Source: Yinghuangia seranimata
GTDB taxonomy: Bacteria > Actinomycetota > Actinomycetes > Streptomycetales > Streptomycetaceae
NCBI RefSeq assembly: GCF_029953285.1
Contig: NZ_JASAOI010000010.1
Location: 310,001-374,000 of the forward strand
Reading direction: 5' to 3'
DNA length: 64,000 bases
Shown: piece by piece, positions 59,562 through 64,000 of the stretch
How the letters are laid out: each line of letters opens with the position of its first letter
Numbering within the stretch: position 1 is the stretch's first letter
Translations under genes and position numbers: made by a program
The notes under the pieces: model-generated
The model's input: the letters and a program-made list of their open reading frames with translations, nothing else
Databases searched by the model: none
What the model was told of the DNA's origin: nothing

Positions 59562-61235
59562 CTACTCCTCGACGAGGTCCGCGCCGCGCACGCCCGTGGC
59601 GACGGCGCGGATGACCTTGCCGGTCGGGGTGCGCGGCAGCGGTTCGGTGCGGATCTCCCAGTGCGACGGCACCTTGTAGTAGGCGAGCCGGTCTCCGACG
59701 TACGCGGAAAGGCCGCGCGGGTCGAGCGCGCCGCCGGACTTCGGGACGACGATCGCCTTGACCTCCTCGCCGAGTTCGGGGTGCGGGACGCCGACGACGA
59801 CGGACTCGGCGATGTCCGGGTGCGCGTCGAGGCAGTGCTCGATCTCGGCGGGGTACACGTTCTCGCCACCGCGCAGGATCAGGTCGGAGCGGCGGGTGGC
59901 CATGAAGAACTGGCCGCCGCGCGCGAGCCCGAGGTCGCCGGTGCGCAGCCAGCGGTCGGGGGTCAGGGACTTCTCGGTTGCGGCGGGGTTGCGCCAGTAC
60001 TCGAGCATGACGAGGGGGCTGCGGATCCAGATCTCGCCCTCCTCGCCGTCGGCGAGCCGGGCGCCGTCCTCGCCGTGGATCTCGACCTGGACGGTGGGGA
60101 CGGCGGCGCCGATCGCGCCGGGCGTGGCCTCGAGCTGGGCGGCGCCGGCGCTGGTGGCGACGCCGCCGCTCTCGGTGAGGCCGTAGCCGACGCCCATGGC
60201 GCCCTTGGCGTTGGTGAAGACCTGTTGGAGGCGGGCGACGAGTTCGGGGGCGAACGCGGCGCTGCCGCCGCCGAGCCGGGTGACCGAGCTGAGGTCGTAG
60301 CGGCCGGCGTCGGGGTGGTTGACGACGCGCCAGCCGACGGTCGGGACGACGGACCAGTTCGTGCAGCGCTCGCGCTCGATGGTGGCGAGCACGGCCGGAA
60401 CGTCGAACCGGCCGCTGAAGAGCACCATGGTGTGGCCGTCGGCGAGCGCGGCGACGGCGCCGGCGAGCAGCCCGGAGACGTGGAAGAACGGGCTGTTGAC
60501 GAGCCAGCGCCCGGGTCGGCCGGCAACGGCGTTCACAGGCAGGTGGGCCGTGGCGCGGGCCGCCAGGAGGGCCTGGACGTTCTGCATGGCGATGACGTTG
60601 CGGTGCGTGAGCACGGCGCCCTTGGGCCGACCGGTGGTGCCGGAGGTGTAGAGGATGAGCGCGGCGTCGTCCTCGTCGCCGGGCCCGTCGGGCAGTGCGG
60701 CGTCGGGGGCGTAGCGGACGAGGTCGGCGAAGCCGGTCTCGATCTCGACGACCGGCACCCCGAGGTCGGCGTCGGCGACGCGTTCGAGGCGGCGGCGGTC
60801 GGCGATGAGGACCTTGGGCTCGCAGTCGGCGATGCCGTAGCGGATCTCCTCGCCGGCCCACCAGCCGTTCATGCCGACGGCGATCGCGCCGAGGCTGACG
60901 GAGGCCCAGAACGCGATGAGCCATTCGGGCCGGTTGGCGGCCAGGATGGCGACGCGGTCGCCGGGGCGGACGCCGTACCGCTCGCGCAGCGCGGCGGCGA
61001 CGGAGGCGACGGCGCGGGCGTGCTCGGCGTAGGTGAGCCGGGTGCCGTCGTCGTGGACGACGTATTCGCGGTCGCCGTGCGCGGCGGAGGCCGCGACGAA
61101 GGCGGACAGGGACGTCGGCCGTGCCGCGAGGACCCGCATGCGGACGCCGAGGACGTCCTCCTCGGCGAGTTCGAAGCGCGCGCCGGGGGCGGTGAGCGCG
61201 GCCAGCGGGTCTGTTGCGGGTGTCGAGGTCGCCAT
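59562..61235 (-). CDS. long-chain-type acyl-CoA synthetase
   Basis: A 557-residue adenylate-forming enzyme. Motifs: LILYTSGTTGRPKGAVLTHRN (P-loop, read in part), GYGLTES, WLRTGDLGLARGGQFFMATRRSD and the catalytic Lys in PRTPTGKVIRAV. It activates a carboxylic acid with ATP and CoA; chain length or aromatic preference is unclear. ATG at 61235 has only a weak ribosome-binding site, and the palindrome just upstream would overlap its promoter. It is divergent from the amidohydrolase/aldolase pair. Confidence 0.92.
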   Translation of the reverse strand: MATSTPATDPLAALTAPGARFELAEEDVLGVRMRVLAARPTSLSAFVAASAAHGDREYVVHDDGTRLTYAEHARAVASVAAALRERYGVRPGDRVAILAANRPEWLIAFWASVSLGAIAVGMNGWWAGEEIRYGIADCEPKVLIADRRRLERVADADLGVPVVEIETGFADLVRYAPDAALPDGPGDEDDAALILYTSGTTGRPKGAVLTHRNVIAMQNVQALLAARATAHLPVNAVAGRPGRWLVNSPFFHVSGLLAGAVAALADGHTMVLFSGRFDVPAVLATIERERCTNWSVVPTVGWRVVNHPDAGRYDLSSVTRLGGGSAAFAPELVARLQQVFTNAKGAMGVGYGLTESGGVATSAGAAQLEATPGAIGAAVPTVQVEIHGEDGARLADGEEGEIWIRSPLVMLEYWRNPAATEKSLTPDRWLRTGDLGLARGGQFFMATRRSDLILRGGENVYPAEIEHCLDAHPDIAESVVVGVPHPELGEEVKAIVVPKSGGALDPRGLSAYVGDRLAYYKVPSHWEIRTEPLPRTPTGKVIRAVATGVRGADLVEE

Positions 61236-61253
61236 GCCCGGACCCTAAGAATG

Positions 61254-61272
61254 CTTGACCAAGTCAGTCAAG
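61254..61272. promoter_or_regulatory. CTTGAC-N7-GTCAAG palindrome
   Basis: CTTGAC (61254-61259) and GTCAAG (61267-61272) flank CAAGTCA, 18 bp upstream of the acyl-CoA synthetase ATG. The half-sites are the same as in the palindrome before the thiolase operon at 48659, with a spacer two bases longer. A TetR-type lipid-metabolism regulator is a reasonable candidate. Confidence 0.6.
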
Positions 61273-61510
61273 TGGTCGCGCTGTGCGAACGCCCAGCTCA
61301 GCGGCCGGAGGGCGGTGGAAGTGGCACGTGTCACCCCGGTCGCACGCCTCCCGCAGCCCGCACCCGGCCCCCGCGCCGCGCCGCCGATCCCGGAGCCGCC
61401 GCGGGCCTTGTCCTCTGCGCCCGTCCGGCCTACCGTGCCCCCCAGGTCTGACGCAGCGTCAGACATCGTCACGGGGACCGCCCGCGACGGACCCGCCAGG
61501 GGGTGTACGC

Positions 61511-62692
61511 GTGACCGACCTGCTCCTGCCCGACCCCGAGCCGCGCGAGGTGCGGTACACGGTCATCTCCGTCGACGACCACCTCGTCGAGCCGCCCGGC
61601 ATGTTCGAGGGCCGCCTGCCGGCCCGCCTCCAGCCCCTGGCCCCCAAGGTCGTCGAGGACGAACGCGGCCACCAACTGTGGGAGTTCGACGGCCAGCGCT
61701 ACACCCAGGTCGGCATGAACGCGGTCGCCGGCCGGCGCCCCGAGACCCGCTCCCTCGAACCCACCCGGTTCGAGGACATGCGGCGCGGCTGCTGGGACAT
61801 CGACGCGCGGATCCGCGACATGGACATCGCCGGGGTGTGGGCGTCGCTGAACTTCCCGTCCCAGATCACCGGGTTCTGCGGCCGGGTGTTCTCGCACGCC
61901 TCCGACCCCGAGCTCGGCCTCGCCGTCACCCGTGCGTGGAACGACTGGCTGTACGAGGAGTGGTGGCAGCCGTACCCCGACCGCATCATCCCGCTCGGCA
62001 TCACCTACCTCACCGACCCGGAGCAGGGCGCCGCCGAGATCCGCCGCAACGCCGCGCGCGGCTTCCGGTCCGTCGCGCTGCCCGAGCGCCCGCACCGCAT
62101 CGGGCTGCCGTCGATCTTCGACCCGTACTGGAACCCGATCATCGAGGCGTGCGCGGAGACCGGCACGGTCATCTCGCTGCACGTCGGCTCGTCGGGGCTG
62201 GCCGACATGCCGCCTGGCGCGCCGATGCTGGAGCTCGGCGCGACCATGTTCGGGCAGCTCAGCCTGCACGCGTGCGCCGAGTGGCTGTGGTCCGGGCACC
62301 CCGCGCGGCACCCGGAGCTGCGGATCGCCATGTCCGAGGGAGGCATCGGCTGGGTGGCGATGCTGCTCGACCGGCTCGACAACATCGTCGACCGCTCGGG
62401 CTACGCGGGCCTCGCCGAGTCGTGGGGCGTGCGCCCGGCCGACGTGCTGACCCGCAACTTCCGATTCTGCACGCTCGACGACCCGTCCACCATCGACACG
62501 CGGCACCGCATCGGCATCGAGAACATCATGCTCGAGACCGACTACCCGCACGGCGACGGCACCTGGCCCGACACGCAGGAGGTCATCGCCAAGTCCTGGG
62601 GCCACCTGCCGGACGACGAACTGCGGCTGCTCACGCACGCCAACGCGGCCGCGCTGTACCGCCACCCGCTGCCGCCGGACCCCAAGCCGTGA
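61511..62692 (+). CDS. amidohydrolase family 2 (ACMSD-like) protein
   Basis: A 393-residue TIM-barrel metal-dependent hydrolase or decarboxylase of the amidohydrolase-2 group. Visible features: TVISVDDHLVEPPGMF at the N-terminus (the D-x-H equivalent), ISLHVGSSGLADMPPGAP, and the C-terminal IENIMLETDYPHGDGTWP with the Asp typical of this group. Members act on aromatic or heterocyclic acids, often in decarboxylation. GTG at 61511 with AGGGGGTG upstream. It overlaps the following aldolase gene by four bases (GTGA). Confidence 0.9.
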   Translation: MTDLLLPDPEPREVRYTVISVDDHLVEPPGMFEGRLPARLQPLAPKVVEDERGHQLWEFDGQRYTQVGMNAVAGRRPETRSLEPTRFEDMRRGCWDIDARIRDMDIAGVWASLNFPSQITGFCGRVFSHASDPELGLAVTRAWNDWLYEEWWQPYPDRIIPLGITYLTDPEQGAAEIRRNAARGFRSVALPERPHRIGLPSIFDPYWNPIIEACAETGTVISLHVGSSGLADMPPGAPMLELGATMFGQLSLHACAEWLWSGHPARHPELRIAMSEGGIGWVAMLLDRLDNIVDRSGYAGLAESWGVRPADVLTRNFRFCTLDDPSTIDTRHRIGIENIMLETDYPHGDGTWPDTQEVIAKSWGHLPDDELRLLTHANAAALYRHPLPPDPKP

Positions 62693-63540
62693 CACGCGGC
62701 GAGCACCGAGCACCCGAGCACGGCACACCCGAGGACCGCCGACCCGAGGACCCCATGCCCGAGGACAGCACGACCGAGCACAGCACGCACGGGGCCGCCG
62801 ACGGGTTCACGCCCACCGCCGACCGGCTGCTGCCGGACGGCCTCGACCCGCGGCTCGAACTCACGCTGCTCGCCCGCACGCTGTGGCACGAGGGCTACGA
62901 CGACCACCTCGCCGGGCACATCACCTACCGGCTCGACGACGACACGTTCCTGTGCAACCCGTGGTTCCTGCTGTGGGACGAGTTCACACCGGACGACGTC
63001 ATCCGCATCGACGGCGACGGCCGCGTCCTGGAGGGCGCCTGGCCCGCGCCGCTCGGCATCCCCCTGCACTTGGAGCTGCACCGGGCCCGCGACGACGTGC
63101 GCGTCGCGCTGCACAACCACCCGCGCTGGGGCACCGTGTGGGCGGACGCCGGGCGCGTCCCGCCGCTGCTCGACCAGTCCTCGGCGCTCGGCGGCGGGCG
63201 CGTCGTCTTCGTGGACGAGTACGCGGGGCCGGTCGACCAGGCCGAGAACGCCCGCGCCGCCGTCAAGGCCATGGGCGACGCCGACATCGCGCTGCTCGCG
63301 GGCCACGGCGTGTTCGTGACCGGCAACGGGATCCGCGCCGTCCACCAGCGCGCCGTCGCCCTCGAACAGCGCTGCCGCGGCGCGTGGCACGCCGAAGTGC
63401 TCGGCAGCCCCGTCGAGTTGCCCGCCGCCGTGCGGGAGCGCTTCGCGGCGAGCAAGGGCGACGGCTTCCGGGGCTTCTGGGAGGCGATGGCCCGTAAGGA
63501 ACTGCGCCGCGACCCGGGCCTGCGCCGCTGGCTGCCCTGA
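62689..63540 (+). CDS. class II aldolase/adducin-family protein
   Basis: A 283-residue protein. The zinc ligands of class II aldolases are visible in VALHNHPRWG (His-x-His) and ALLAGHGVFVTG (the third His), and VFVDEYAGP follows between. It could cleave or form an aldol C-C bond or decarboxylate the product of the upstream amidohydrolase. The N-terminal ~30 residues are a low-complexity run of Glu, His and Pro. Start choice is uncertain: the GTG at 62689 overlaps the previous stop; the ATG at 62755 has its own GAGGA. Confidence 0.88.
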   Translation: MTRGEHRAPEHGTPEDRRPEDPMPEDSTTEHSTHGAADGFTPTADRLLPDGLDPRLELTLLARTLWHEGYDDHLAGHITYRLDDDTFLCNPWFLLWDEFTPDDVIRIDGDGRVLEGAWPAPLGIPLHLELHRARDDVRVALHNHPRWGTVWADAGRVPPLLDQSSALGGGRVVFVDEYAGPVDQAENARAAVKAMGDADIALLAGHGVFVTGNGIRAVHQRAVALEQRCRGAWHAEVLGSPVELPAAVRERFAASKGDGFRGFWEAMARKELRRDPGLRRWLP

Positions 63541-63555
63541 CGCCTCCTGGCGATA

Positions 63556-63579
63556 CGGGGTACCCCTACCCGGTACGAT
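63556..63579 (+). promoter_or_regulatory. probable promoter with GGGGTACCCC palindrome
   Basis: TACGAT at 63574-63579 is a good -10 element. Just upstream lie GGGGTACCCC and a GTACC...GGTAC pair, giving a metal-regulator-like palindromic context. The -35 is not clear. Located 38 bp before the DUF6153 ATG. It resembles, but does not match, the CsoR-like box at 39748. Confidence 0.4.
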
Positions 63580-63616
63580 GGCGGCAGACGGAGCCGTCCC
63601 ACGGAGGAGGGGAACC

Positions 63617-64000
63617 ATGCGCCGCGCGACGACGCTCGTCCGCCTCCTCCTCTTCGCGCTCCTCGTGCTCGGCACGGCCGGCATGCACACGCTCGGGCAT
63701 CCTCCCGAGTCCGGGCCGTCGCACGACCCGATGGCCGGCACCACCGTCACCGTGTCCATGGCCGACCCGGTGGCCGACCCCATGGCCGACCCCGCCGCCG
63801 ACTGCCCCGACGGGCACTGCGCCGCGGACGCCGCGTCGGGCGTCACGTTCATCCCCGCGACCGCCCACGGCAGCGGTCTCCCCATGCCGCACGGCGGCAT
63901 GGACCCGGCGTCATTGTGCATGGCGGTGCTGCTGGCGGCGGTCACCCTCGCGATCACGCTCTTCCTGCTGCGGCCCTGCTCCCGGCGCCGCGCGCGGCTG
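63617..64000 (+). CDS. DUF6153-family protein, 3' end missing
   Basis: The frame starts at an ATG with GGAGGAGGGG upstream and stays open to the last base, 128 codons. It has an N-terminal hydrophobic segment (LVRLLLFALLVLGTAGMHTLGH), a His/Met/Asp-rich middle with repeated MADPVADPMADP units and a Cys-x(5)-Cys (CPDGHC), and a second membrane helix (about residues 101-119, preceded by SLCMAVLLAAVTLAI). DUF6153 members are small actinobacterial membrane proteins with His/Met-rich loops, often beside copper genes. Metal binding is therefore likely but inferred. Confidence 0.72.
   Translation, partial: MRRATTLVRLLLFALLVLGTAGMHTLGHPPESGPSHDPMAGTTVTVSMADPVADPMADPAADCPDGHCAADAASGVTFIPATAHGSGLPMPHGGMDPASLCMAVLLAAVTLAITLFLLRPCSRRRARL

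Overview
The window is 64 kb of very GC-rich chromosomal DNA with the GC-skewed third codon positions, frequent GTG starts and short intergenic gaps of an actinomycete. A chaplin, a DUF397/DUF5753 regulator pair, the actinobacterial DapD, an EACC1-caspase pair, LuxR-type large ATPases and DUF6153 point to Streptomycetaceae or a close relative. I see no rRNA, tRNA, CRISPR array, transposase or phage gene, and no PKS/NRPS cluster. The region looks like a chromosomal accessory arm rich in catabolic CoA chemistry.

Layout. 0-5.5 kb: end of a DinB-like gene, an alpha/beta hydrolase, a phytanoyl-CoA dioxygenase-like oxygenase divergent from an IclR regulator, a secreted peptidoglycan-binding protein and a TetR regulator. 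5.6-8.9 kb: an amino-acid/amine permease and YtcJ-type amidohydrolase transcribed together, with a TetR-type palindrome in front. 8.9-13 kb: DUF397/DUF5753 pair, methyltransferase, two VOC proteins. 13.2-14.6 kb: SigE-type sigma factor and a membrane protein that may be its anti-sigma. 14.7-17.9 kb: pyrophosphatase, enoyl-CoA hydratase, amino-acid permease. 17.9-27.2 kb: a long minus-strand run holding a predicted conflict module (EACC1 + caspase + a four-helix membrane protein) beside a D,D-carboxypeptidase lipoprotein and a large lipase-like hydrolase. 27.4-31.3 kb: acyl-CoA synthetase, acyl-CoA dehydrogenase and a truncated TPP-enzyme-like protein. 31.3-33.8 kb: a poorly coding stretch with a degenerate duplication and a gene remnant, then an M56 metallopeptidase homologue whose catalytic Glu is Met. 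33.8-38.5 kb: IPP isomerase, N-acyl-D-amino-acid deacylase, chaplin, chorismate mutase, small membrane proteins. 38.7-44.5 kb: IclR regulator, a His-rich DUF4396 protein behind a CsoR-like copper box, a zinc-ribbon membrane protein, a SnoaL-like protein and an FAD oxidoreductase. 44.5-48.6 kb: thiolase / DUF35 / double CoA-transferase operon. 49-55.1 kb: two overlapping paralogous giant ATPases, only the second with a LuxR helix-turn-helix. 55-64 kb: dapD, a toxin-antitoxin locus with a broken toxin, HAD phosphatase, DHFR-like reductase, a second acyl-CoA synthetase, an amidohydrolase/class II aldolase pair and a DUF6153 gene running off the end.

How it fits together. Several units could feed one another: acyl-CoA synthetases, acyl-CoA dehydrogenase, enoyl-CoA hydratase, thiolase/DUF35 and CoA transferase are the steps of a beta-oxidation-like or steroid/aromatic side-chain degradation scheme, though they are scattered. 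Two of these units share an unusual palindrome with CTTGAC/GTCAAG half-sites, which may mark a common regulator. The most novel-looking system is EACC1-caspase-membrane protein at 18.9-23.7 kb. Two places (about 40.7 and 57.2 kb) contain implausible runs of G and C inside inverted repeats and should be treated as suspect sequence.
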